Below, piece after piece: positions 10,271 to 22,500 of a stretch of 64,000 bases of DNA. Both the position numbers and the translations under genes were made by a program. Source of the stretch: Nautilus pompilius (Eukaryota; Mollusca; Cephalopoda; Nautilida; Nautilidae); contig JACATO010001035.1 of the NCBI GenBank assembly GCA_018389105.1, forward strand, positions 1-64,000, written 5' to 3'. The stretch's first letter is position 1. The number at the start of each line of letters is the position of its first letter. Under the pieces are notes generated by a model. The model searched no databases and had not been told where the DNA came from. It worked only from the letters and a program-made list of their open reading frames with translations.

Positions 10271-10688
10271 ATGGCCTCGGCGAGGACCGAGATCGGCGGC
10301 TGCGAGGACCTCGAGGGCGCGGAGCTGGGTGTGTCCGCCCCCCTCCCGCCGGCGGCTCGGAGCGCGTTCGTGGTGCTGTACCTGGGCTGCTCGGAGATCG
10401 ACCGGCGGTACACCTCCCCCCAGACGGTGATGCCCTGGGCGATGGCCGAGGTGAAGAAGCGAACCGACGGCTTCCGGGAGATCAGGCTGGAAGTGCTGCC
10501 GCTTCACCCTGCGGGGCACCGCCCTGGACGTGGACGAGGGGGCGGCGGCGCTGTTCGAGCACAGGCTCCACGGGCTCTCCCGCTTCGCCAAGTCGCACCA
10601 GGAGCCCCGCTGCTTCGCCTACCTGATCCGACCCCAGCTGAGCAGCGACTTTCGGTGCCACGTCTTCCTGGCCCCCGAAGAAAGTCTG
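10271..10688 (+). CDS. TBC1D exon 1 (start; apparent frameshift)
   Basis: ATG at 10271 opens MASARTEIGG, then PTB1 sequence to LEVLP at 10499-10501. The family match then continues in the next frame (TLRGTALDVDEG from 10506, then GLSRFAKSHQEP, CFAYLIRPQ and CHVFLAPEESL) to the donor CTG|GTGAGT at 10688/10689. One extra base lies within about 10499-10506. Both halves match the family well, so an assembly error or a polymorphism is more likely than gene death. The exon is very GC-rich. Confidence 0.88.
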
Positions 10689-13600
10689 GTGAGTGAGCTC
10701 GTCTCTTCTCTCTCTCTCTGTGTGTTTGTTTTTTTTCGCTTTCGGAGTAAAAGCACCGCGGGGCGGGCGGGCGGCAGGTGCGTTCTGCTGGCTCCGTCCG
10801 TGTCCGGTCTCGTCAGGGGAACATCTTACAAAACCTAACGCAGCAATCAGGGCGAAACTAAGGCTGACATCCTGCCTTTCGTCGTTTTCTTTTTTATCCA
10901 TCTTAAAAGTTTTAAGCTAACTGAGGTAAGATCTGTGGGAGTGGGAGGGCAGGCAGGCAGACAGGCAGGCAGGACAGGCAGCAGTCAGACAGACAGTCAG
11001 ACAGACAGGGAGGGAGGCAGACAGGCAGGCAGACAGGCAGACAGGGCAGGCAGACAGGCAGGCAGGCAGGAGACAGGCAGGCAGGCAGGCAGACAGACAG
11101 GGAGGCAGGCAGGCAGACTGACAGACAGGCAGGCAGACAGACAGACAGGGAGGCAGGCAGTCAGACAGACAGTCAGACAGACAGACAGTCAGACAGGGAG
11201 GCAGACAGACAGGGAGGAGGCAGTCAGACAGGGAGGCAGGCAGTCAGACGACAGTCAGACAGACAGGAGGCAGACAGGGAGGCAGACAGTCAGGGAGGCA
11301 GGACAGTCAGGGAGCAGCAGGCGGCAGCAGACAGTCGACAGACAGACACAGACAGGCAGGCAGACTGCCAACCATTCCCCCCCCCCCCCAGTTTCGGTAA
11401 CTCTGTGGACACTGAACAGGATTGATAAGTTTACCAACTGAGACACCCCATCACCAACCTAAATAAACCGCCTCCCTAAGGACGTCGGCAGTAGGGGCAG
11501 GTTTCTTTTGTTTCCACTTTTCCTCTATATAACCATTCCCAGCCCTGACCCTGAAATGAATGCTGGTGGCACCCGGGGACTGGTTGACAGTATTGTTGAT
11601 CTCCTGTACACGAAAAATTAGACGGCGTAACCAGCGGGCACCTGTGTAACGATCGTAGGTAGCTGACGAGGTCTGTAAGACCAGCAGACCATCTACTGAA
11701 GTCCCTGAGGGAAAACAATGACGAGTTGAAGAGGGAGAAGGCTGTACACCAAACAGTACTTGTATGATGCGCTAAACTCCAGATGTGGACACCGTTTTAT
11801 TATCAAAAAAAAAAAAAAAAGGGAAGTTTGGGGGGGGACTTTCCTGGATAAAACTCCACAGTATAAAGTGTGAAGGAAAAAAAACAACCTTAAAATATTT
11901 ACTTATCAGCCAGCTAAATACTGATTGATACTTGTTCTCATATTCTTAGACTTTAAAAAGTCTTCTGGAATATGACATAGCAGGGTGTTTTTATGCCGCT
12001 GATGAAAAATGTATTTATCATTCGAAGATGATGTGTTTGTAATTTGTACAAGTTCTATTGGACTTAGCTTTTTTTTTTTTTTTTACCTGGTGATATATAA
12101 AAGTAAATTTTGACACATTTGTATTTTTTTTTTTTTTTAGTGAAAATTTTTAGTACAAAACACAGACTATATTATTCATCAGGTTAACAGTATTTAGTAC
12201 TTTGTTATATTTCTTTTTGTTTTTAAGTTTAAAAAAATAAACAAAAAAAAAAACAAACTAAATTCTGTTCTGTCATTAAAAATTAATTATATGCAAAATT
12301 ATAAAAAAAAAAATAAATACCTAAGGAATTTTTAAAATATGGATGATGTTTTTAATTTGCTCCTCTCCCCATCAAATAGTTTCTCTACCAACATGTGCAG
12401 GTTGGAGTGATAAATACTTTATGAACCCGTCGAATGTTATTTATTATAGTCTAGTTTTGGGGAGGCGAGATCCGAGCCTTGCTTGTTGGCAAACTGGTTT
12501 TGAGTCGACTACAAAAATGGAAGTTAAGATTTCAAAGTTTCTTGGTTTACCTCAGACTCTGGGTTTTTGAAAAAGGAAACATTGATGCCTCCTTAACTTG
12601 TTATCTTCATGTTATATGCACTTTGCAGCACCTTAAGGGTGAATTTGCTTTCATTACACACTTGTGCTGAAACAAAATAGAAAGTAATGTTGATTCTAAT
12701 TTTGTATGCAAAATCCTGTTTTTTGTCACTGTAGAGAAAAGATCATTCATTGATTGCCATTAATTTTATAGCTTTGATAGTGATTCTACAAAATTTATAT
12801 ATACTGATTTCTGTAACTACTATCAAATCTAGTAGATTTTTTAGTTATAGGCATACTTTAAAAATCTGAAATTTACAGAAAAAGATTTAGCATGATAAGA
12901 ACGATATTATTGGTGATATCTTATTTACCGAGAGTAAATGGTTAGTTGGGGCATTTTCCATAATATTATTCTGTGAATTAAGTGAAGTTCAGCAATTCTA
13001 CCCTATCTACAAATTATACCATCTTCTGACAAGTAAAACATAGGTATTGTGCTACCTGGTTATTGTAGCTTTTATTGTCTCTTAGCAAGAACTGCACAAA
13101 GAAGAATTTCCTTGATAGAATGGAGAGTAGCAGTATTTATGACTGATTAAAGCCAACAGCATTGACTGAATATGAAGCAAAATTGGGATTTGCGCATTGA
13201 AGCAAACTTTGCTAGTAACAAGAATATAGATTTAGAAAAAAAGTTGTAAGGTTTTGAGAAAAAGCCAAAATGAATCTTTAACAGAAAATTCATCATCAAT
13301 AATATATTTATCATGGGGGGGGGAGTAAACTGTCTATGTTGTAATAAGAATGTAAAACCAGTAATTTTGCATAATTTCTGATCTGTTTAATAAATTTGCA
13401 TAATTATTGACTGTACAGCTTATGCCATTAAAACTTCAGGGATTGTACAATTTTTAAATATGGTTTGAAATAAATATGTCATTGATAAAACTTAGTACCC
13501 ATGCCTGTTATACAGTACATATGCAATGTGCAAATCTTAAGTAATGTGAGAGTCTTTTCCACAACTTTAGCATTATTTATGTTCAGTGTTATTTTCATGT

Positions 13601-16600
13601 GAAAATCCATGGGATTTTCTGCTGATATGTTAGCTACATTTACTTAAAAATGCTCACCATATTATGCCAATCCTGCCATTCCAATTACTGTCCTGAGAAT
13701 ATTACTGGTTCTTTTAGCTCTGTCTGTGGGCAGTGTGGGCTCCATCATACAAAGAAGCAGGACCTTTAGACTTATCGTCAGTACTTACTTCGGGTCACTT
13801 GTTTGCAGGAATTTTTGCGGTTTTATGAAGGTTTAACAGCAAACAAAACATTTTGGATACCAGGAAAACACTCCTACCACGGTGTTAAAAGAAATAGTGG
13901 AGTGATTGCTTGGAATTTTCTTTGAGCTTGTTCTGCTGCCATTTCCTTTGTTCTGAATTGTTTATGCACGCCACTTGCATTTTGTATGTAACAGGAGTTT
14001 AGGTCCTTTGTAAACGCTTCGTAAAATTAGTCAGAAATCACAGTACTAAATGGTTTGGCTTCTTAACTAAACGTTTACAAAGTGAAACTCATCATGAAAT
14101 TAATTTAAGAATAAAAAGTAAGTTTACTTTGATATTGCAAGAAATGAAAAAGATTTTAAACACCGTTGTTTTATCTATACATGGATACAACATGCTAACA
14201 TTTTTGCACATTTCTTTCCTTTAATTTAACCAGTTCTTTTAAAAATACTATCTGATCTTAGATTACGTTAATTATACTGTGAAATTACTAGCAACAAAAA
14301 AAACTTAATTAAATCTCACTTCTGGTTCATCCAGGTAGCAACCTCATAAATTTAATTACAGAAAGCTGTTGTATTAAACAAAAGGCAAAACAAGAAGAAT
14401 TTCTATCTCATGGAGCTTTACATTTGGCATTTAGGATCTGACATTCTGTAACTTAAGGTTTATGACGTGCTTTCAAACACTAGATACCCGCAGGCGATGC
14501 CAACACTGCGAAGGTATATTTTAAATCATCAGACTTTCGGCATCAACTTAGACAGTTTATTATAGAGGCACCTATTTTGGTTATCTGGCCTCTTTCTGTT
14601 ATGGATTTGTTTGTTTGTCGATGTCATTTCAACAGGTATGATGTACATACTTAAAAAAAAACCATAAAATGTCTAAATTTACTGGAATTCTTTTGAAATA
14701 GTAATCATGAAGGAAACAAACAAAACGAACTCCTTAGTTGTGGAGTAAATCGAAGCGGTTGATTGATAGACTTTGCTGATTGGATCAGGACAAGATTCTA
14801 ATTACAGCTACGCTTTAGTTAAGTTAAATTATACAGCAAGTGGGGACGGCGATAGAAACCAGACAGAGTAATGAAGATAAATAGAAAAGCTGAGTCTATG
14901 GAAACGATTCCAAAAAATGTGCCGCCATATGAGTGATGGTGTGTTGCAAAAGATGTGACACAAATTCTGCTAATAAAAAAAATCGAGCATGAAAATTTCT
15001 AAAGTTTAGTGCCCCTTCAAAATTATGTGCCACTTAAGAAATAGGTTTTTCTTTGTTTTGCTAATTTTTTGTTATTGAGAAATGTTGATTGATTTTGTTT
15101 TGTAATTTTTTTTTTTTTGTGTTATAACATTTGATGATAATACTGTGATTGTTTACCAAAATGTCTTTATTTGCCATCAAGACCACAACAACTACAAATA
15201 ACAAAGGACAAATTTCTGAATATATGACATGCCCATACTTCATTTCTTGGTCTTTTAAGGACCATAGTACAAGAACTGATGAACGGGACATTGCAAGTGG
15301 AAGCTGAGTACTAAAATATTAATGTGGCAGGTAAATCAGCTTCCTGTAAATACATTGATGGCTATCTGGGGGTGATAGTTGTTCCCCCTCTTGACTGTAT
15401 TGTTTAGTTTTTCTCCCTAAGTAACTAGTAACCAATTTATGGTTTCTAGTAAATTAAAAGACAACCAAAAAAATAACGTGGTTTCCAAACATGACCATCT
15501 AGCTACCGAAGATATTTACTATTACTGACAGCACAATTAGCAAGTTATAAAGTTGCTGAGATTATTATGAAAAGAATGAAACCCTATTGCTGAGAATTTA
15601 ATTTTACCTGGTTGTAGAGAAATTATAAAAACTATACTAGGCGATGAAGAAAAAAACAAAAAAACTAATGGTTTCAGCATCTGATGATGCTATTAGTCAT
15701 TGGATTGAAAATATATATACAGGTATTAAAAGTAATGTTGCAGAGCGACTTGTGAAAGTTTGGTTTACAACTAGACTAGTCAACCAAACATCTAAAATAC
15801 CAACTGCTGAGTTATATTTGATTTGTTGAAGATGTCATAGATTAGTTCTAATCATGTAAAGAGATGGTCACTGGGCTAGATGTGTACAACACAATTTTGT
15901 CTACACTGGAAAATGTTGGATTGTCATGGGGAAACTGTATCTGTTTGTACAGATGGAACATTTGTAATGATGGGAAGGTTGAGCAGGTTTGTTTCAAGGC
16001 TGAAAAAGAAAAGATACTTTCCCAATATAATTGACACACATGCTGAGATGCTTTAGTGGCAAAAGCTTTTTGGGTAGAACTCAAGTGCATTCTCAATACG
16101 TTGATAAGTTTTGTGAAAACTCACAGGTTTTAAAAATCCTCTGTCAAGAGATGGGTTCTTACTGAAGTAACATCTGGGTTAGTACACCTCTCAACTCTAA
16201 TTGGGCGTGAAATTTATTAAGTGCTTCCCAGTTGTCAATGGTAAAACAAGAGCAGTTGGCTGACATTCAAACATACTGCAGTCTTAAACTGAAACATGTT
16301 GAGCTGCCAGTGAGTGAATTCTGGATGGTTATTGCCAAAGAATAGCAATTGGAAGCAAGGCAGTAAACATGCTGATATCATTTTCAACAACAACACTTGT
16401 ATGAGCTTGAATTTTCAATATTAACAATTATTAAAAACAGAAAAAAACAAGAACGACAATTTTTGTCATTCAAAGTGTCTGTTAATGATTCATTCCATAT
16501 CTGACCTTTTATATACTCAAAATAAAGTTTGTTTTGCACTGAATTGGCATTTTTGAAAATTAAATATTCTATATTGTTTTGTAAACACGAATACATCTTA

Positions 16601-19508
16601 TTAGACTGATATTCATTATTTGAATTTTATCTTAAAAAAATGTATGCTTGGTTATTGTTGCCACTAGAATAATTGGGTGGTACTCTGCTGCCAATTTGAA
16701 AATGGTAAGGTGTGCCTCCACGATCAAAAAGTTGTGATATGCTGATCTGGAGACTAGGAATAAAAGTAGGTTATATTATTAGCCCTCATCCTCACTGGCC
16801 TCATGGCGGTTTCTTTATTTTGAAAAGTGCCCTGTATGATTTCTTCTAAAACAACTATTAAGCTGGTCACAGGTGCTCATGCTGGCATGAAGTTTAGTAA
16901 ATTGCTCTTTTCTCTCTCTCTAAGTTGAACCTGACTTTGTTTTCACTGACATTTGGAAAAGTAGCATTGTCTGAAACAGCTTTGATTGATTGTGACCTTG
17001 AAATTATGGCAAGAAAGAGAGCACTGTTTCTAGCTGTGGAAACTCTGGCAGAGAGTAAATGGTGTGTAAATCAGAAATTTGAGCCAGCAGATAAATGATC
17101 TTGCATTATTTGCTGTAGTGCCTTTAAAGAGAAATTACTGCTGTGATGACACTGACCATTAGAGAAAATATATAATATGTACAGTGCCTGTCATATTAAT
17201 TTGGCAGCCACAATAAATTAGTGTGTTTGATCAAAATTTATACATTTCAGGTGTGCTTATTTTTATTGGATATTTAGGTGGGTGGGTAGGTGACCACTGT
17301 ACATTATCATCATGTTGAAAAGAGGTGGCTCCTGCAATAAATATTTCTCTCTTTATCTGGGGGGGGGCATGCTTTAGGCCCCATCAGTTCTCTCAGATCT
17401 GTGGCCAGTATTACTGTGGAGTTCACCGAAGGGAATGCCGCTGGTGTGGCAAAGTAACCATAAGGGTCTTTGGCAGTGACACTGTGACAGTAGCGTACCA
17501 TTGCTCAGTCGCTACATCTACACTTACTGCCAAAATTCTATTCATGCATCAGAAATGAGCCAAAAAAGGATCATACGTTAAGACAATAGATGCAGTTGTG
17601 CAGCATGTGTGGAAACCTTTTCTGTCCACTAAGAATAAAAATTTTTGAAAGGTTTGACGTATGTGGCAAGATTCTAGAGTACTGTAGCACTTTGATAAGA
17701 AATGCTGAAATCTGGCTTATGTGGAAGTAGCACTTGTGTATGGAGAAGACTGCGTTCTGAAGACATTGGAATAAAAGAACTTTATTGCCAAGTATGGTGG
17801 TAGAGGTGGCATGTTATGGGCTGCATTTTTGTATGGCAATAAGTCAGAATTGATGCTTGTTGATGAATATCTCAATTTTTTTCTTGGTACACTGCCATTT
17901 AAAAGATCCTTTGTATCAGTGAGGCATACCGAGATCTAATATCTGTATCCTTCAGGAGGATGGCACTATATGAAAAATCTTCTGTGTACCACCAGAGTCC
18001 AGAAAGACAGGTCAAAGCATTCTTTTTCTTCTCTGGATACCCCAAAGTTTTATATGAATCTGTTTGAACATCTGGATTGCCACTTGTGAGTATCTGCATC
18101 TTGCCAATGTGATGGAATTAAAGAAAGTTCTCTAATGGGCATGGAAGGAACCGGTACCATGATTCAATGGAAGTAGAAATTTGTGCTGAAAACAAATTAG
18201 CAAGACCAAGTGCTAACTAAAAGAATTTAACTCTACTGCTTGTCTATTTGTCTTTCTGCAACAAACTAACACTGAGATAACAGCAATTGGCCATATTATT
18301 ATGGAAGGTCATTGTAAAGAAAATTACTTAATTTTTTTGACATTGTCAAATGTCATTTTTCATTTATATGATCATTTTTTTTAATGTAATCTCCATAGAG
18401 TTGTAGACTTTCCTTCATCTTTCTACAAGTTGTTTATTTTTGTCAGCTTATGTTTATTACCAAGAAATGATGTGACAGAAATAGGACCAACTTGCTTCAT
18501 CTGTAGGCAGTCTCCTTTCTTGGCATTTTCTCCAGTGGATCAAACAGATGATGGATAATGTCTAGGGGCCAAGTCTGCATGTAGGGGAGATATAGAACAA
18601 TTCGTTTTTTGTATGGTCTCTAGTCTTATGGGTCACAAGTGGGTGGGTACTAGAATCGCGCATCAGAAGTAGTTGGTTCTGAATGTTTCTTTTGGACAGC
18701 ATGCCTAAACACTAAAAGGAGGTATTCATGGCAATGTTCTTTGAAATGGTCTTATGGGTGAATGAAACCCCTTCATGTTTTAAAATATACTAAGCACGAT
18801 TTCACCCGGTGAACCATAAATTTCTTTGATCCGAGATGCTACTTTCTAGGTTTTTGTTTTCCTCCAGCTGTGTGGTGATAGGTCAGTTATCTCATTGAAT
18901 ACTGTAATGCACCGAAGGAAGTGTATCCTGGCAGGAGTTCAGATGGTGACACGATTGAGATCAAAATTTATTCAGTTGGCAGTGCATCTCGCCCTAGTTA
19001 AGTTACATTTTTTTTTTCTTTTTCTGCTTAATCATCATCATTATTATTAATGTGTGACACGAAAACAGTTTCTCGCACACTACTTCAGTCATAAATATTT
19101 AATAATGTTATCCACCACTCTAGTCAGACTTAGCCCTGGGTAACCATGTACGCAATTTAAACACTCGTGAATGCGACAATTTCTTTCTTTCTTTTTTCTC
19201 TCAAAATGTTTGAGTTAGTCTTGGATGAATACAAGCTCAGCATGCCTTCCTTCATGAGAACTGTAATCTTGTTCCGTGGGAAGTTCACTCTGCTTTTCAG
19301 CATTTTGAATTACTGTTGACAAAGTGCAGTTTGGGAGCCCTCACTATCTTCACTCAACCTTCTTTTTCCTAGATTAATTTCTCTCTTCCTCTCCATCTCT
19401 CTCCCTCCCCATCTCTCTCTCTCTCTCTCTCGCTCTCCTCTCCCTCTATCTCCTCTCTGCTCCTCTCTCTCCCCTCTCTCTCTCTCTCTCTCTCCATCTC
19501 TCTCTCTC

Positions 19509-19552
<44 letters not shown>

Positions 19553-22500
19553 CTCTCTCTCCATCTCTCTCAATATAGATGATTCACAGACTTGGACTAC
19601 AATAAATTTTCATTTTCCTCTGTTGATGCAATTTTTTTTGAATGGCTTGATACCAATGAAATCTACGGTTTCGTAGTAATAGCAGTTGTGTGTGACAACT
19701 AAACAACTCACATCCTGTTAACTGATAAATGCACGAATTATAAAAGTAGGAAGAGATATTGAGAGAAATGTAGATTATTTTTAGTTTTCTCTAAATTTAT
19801 TAAAACTTAAAAAAAAAAAAAACTCAAATTATTCATGAGATTAGCAGATGCAGGAACTGAATCTCATTTATTCTGTGGTTGTTGTTTACCATGACCTTAC
19901 CTTTTAAGTAAGGCTGATAGCTAATTATTAATCTTTGTTTTTCTTGAAATACAATATATGATTTCTTCATTTCTGTGTGGTTAAGTGAGAGCTTACATCT
20001 TGGTGGCAGGAAACAAGATATACGGGTGCATCTCAAAAAAATTAGAATATTGTGGAAGAGTTCAATATTTTTTGTTACTTATTTCAGAAAGTGAAAATTG
20101 TATACATTCTGGACTCATTACATGTAAACTAAAATGCTTCAAGCATTTTTTAATTTTAATTTTGATAATTACAACCTACAGCTAAAAAAATAGAAAAAAC
20201 ATATCTCAAATATTAGAATATTCCATTTCGAGTTTGAGTAAATCATATTTATGCAGTATAAATACCATGGATCTCTGTCTGGTTCAGTACATACAACCAC
20301 AATCATGGGGAAGACTGCTGACTTGACAGTTGTCCAGAAGACACTCATTGACACCCTCCACAAGGAGGGTAAGCCACAGAAGATCATTGCTGAAAGGGCT
20401 GGCTGTTCGCAGAATGCTGTATCAAAGCATATTCATGGAAAGTTGACTGGAAGGGGAAAGTGTAGTAGGAAAAGGTGCACAAGCAAGAGAGATGACTGCA
20501 GCCTTGAGGATTGTCAAACAAAGCTGATTCAAGAACTTGGGGGAGCTTCACAAGGAGTGGACTGAGGCTGGAGTCAGTGCATCAAGAGCCACAACACACA
20601 GATGTGTCCAGGAAATGGGCTACAAGTGTCGCATTCCTAGTGTCAAGCCACTCTGAACCAGAGACAATGACAGGAGCATCTTACCTGGGCTAAAGAGAAA
20701 AAGAACTGGATCGTTGCTCAGTGGTCTAAAGTCCTCTTTTCAGATGAAAGTAAATTTTGCATTTCATTTGGAAATCAAGGTCCCACGGTCTGGAGGAAGA
20801 GTGGAGAGGCACAGAATCCGAGTTGCTTGAAGTCCAGTGTGAAGTTTCCGCAGTCAGTGATGATTTTGGGTGCCATGTCATCTGCTGGTGTTGGTCCACT
20901 GTGTTTTATCAAGTCCAAAGTCAATGCAGCCGTCTACCAGGAGATTATAGAGCACTTCATACTTCCATCTGCTGATTAGCTTTATGGAGATGCTGATCTC
21001 CTTTTCCAGCAGGACTTGGCACCTGCCTACAGTGCCCAAAACTACTAGTAACTGGTTTGCTGACCATGGTATTACTGTGGTTGATTGGCCAGCCAACTCG
21101 CCTGAACCCCATAGAGAATCTATGAATCTATGGGGTATTGTCAAGAGGAAGATGAAAGACACCAGACCCAGCAATATAAATGAACTGAAGGCCGCTATCA
21201 AAGCAACCTGGGCTTCCATGACATCTCAGCAGTGCCATAGGCTGATCGCCTTCATGCCACGCCTCATTGATGCAGTGATTTGTGCAAAAAGGAGCCCTGA
21301 CCAAGTATTGAGGGCATAATGAACATACTTTTCAGAAGTTCGACATTTCTATATTATAAATCCTTTTTTTTTTTTTATTGATCTTATGAAATATTCTAAT
21401 ATTTAGAGATGGTGGATTTTTGATTTTCATGAGCTGTAAGGTGTAATCATCAGAATTAAAACAAAAAAGGCTTGAAATATTTTACTTTGTGTAATGAATT
21501 TAGAATATATGAAAGTTTCACTGTTTGAATTAAATTACGAAAAAAATGAACTCTTCCATGATATTCTAATTTTTTGAGATGTACCTGTATATCTAAAATT
21601 TGTTAACTCAAGTTTTATTAGGTTAATTTTGTTAAAAGGGAATACATTGATGTTGTAATAAAGTTGTCTACACTAAAACACAATATATTTGTTAGAAAGG
21701 CAAGCCTGGTAGATTATGATTTTGAAATCAAATATTCCAAAGTGTGTATGTATTTTAAAATTTAAAAAATAGGCAATTTGAAGGTTTTACTTATTGTGCT
21801 ATGACACTTGAGTTAGCTATTACACGTCCACTAATATAAAAAAGGATATCCTGATGAAATGTCATACATTGATATCTGTCCATGAGAGAGGTGATCTTTT
21901 TTGAGAGAGGGTGGTGCTGTGGTTATCAGCTAGGAAATGTTGCCAGCCACAAGGAGCCAGCACTCCAAACGTTTGCAGGGAAAGTCTTACTGAAACACTT
22001 TTTTTTTTTAGATGTGGGAGGAAATTGGAGAGTTTTTGAGAAAACCTATGTGGCCAGATGGTCAAGGAGAGTGAGGAGAAACCATGCCAGGGAGATGTGC
22101 CAAACCAAGTTGGTTTTCATTGGGAGTCTAACTCAAGTTCTTGACCATAGTAATTCAGTAGTCTGTCACTAAACCATCATGCCTCCAAGAAAAAGACTTG
22201 TGTGATAAGTTACTCTATAAATGTATTTTAATGCATTTTGCAGTGTGAATGTTTTCTAACGGTCTTATTCCTATGTGGTTCAAATGACGATTGGCCAGAC
22301 ACCATTATTGAGTAGCTATTTCAGCTGGGTTTTATTTGACTCTCTTTAGTCTACATATGTAACCAGACGAGGGTTGATTGTAAATCAAATATTGGATGTC
22401 ATTTGTAAACTTGTGCGCGCGTATGTGTGTGTTTTTTACAGGCAAAGTATGAAATCAGTCATCGTATACATTTCCTAGGCACTGTAAAATGCCCAAAACA

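Noticed and set aside
9991..10901. Long minus-strand open frames opposite TBC1D exon 1
   Set aside because: GC-rich exon sequence keeps the antisense frames open. The translations (Ser/Pro/Arg-rich) have no family match.
10935..11441. A 168-codon open frame on the plus strand rich in Gly, Arg, Gln, Thr and Asp
   Set aside because: It is a translation of the CAGG/CAGACA minisatellite inside intron 1, with no start context, homology or splice support.
19310..19573. Glu/Arg repeat open frame on the minus strand
   Set aside because: It results from the CT microsatellite and has no domain content.
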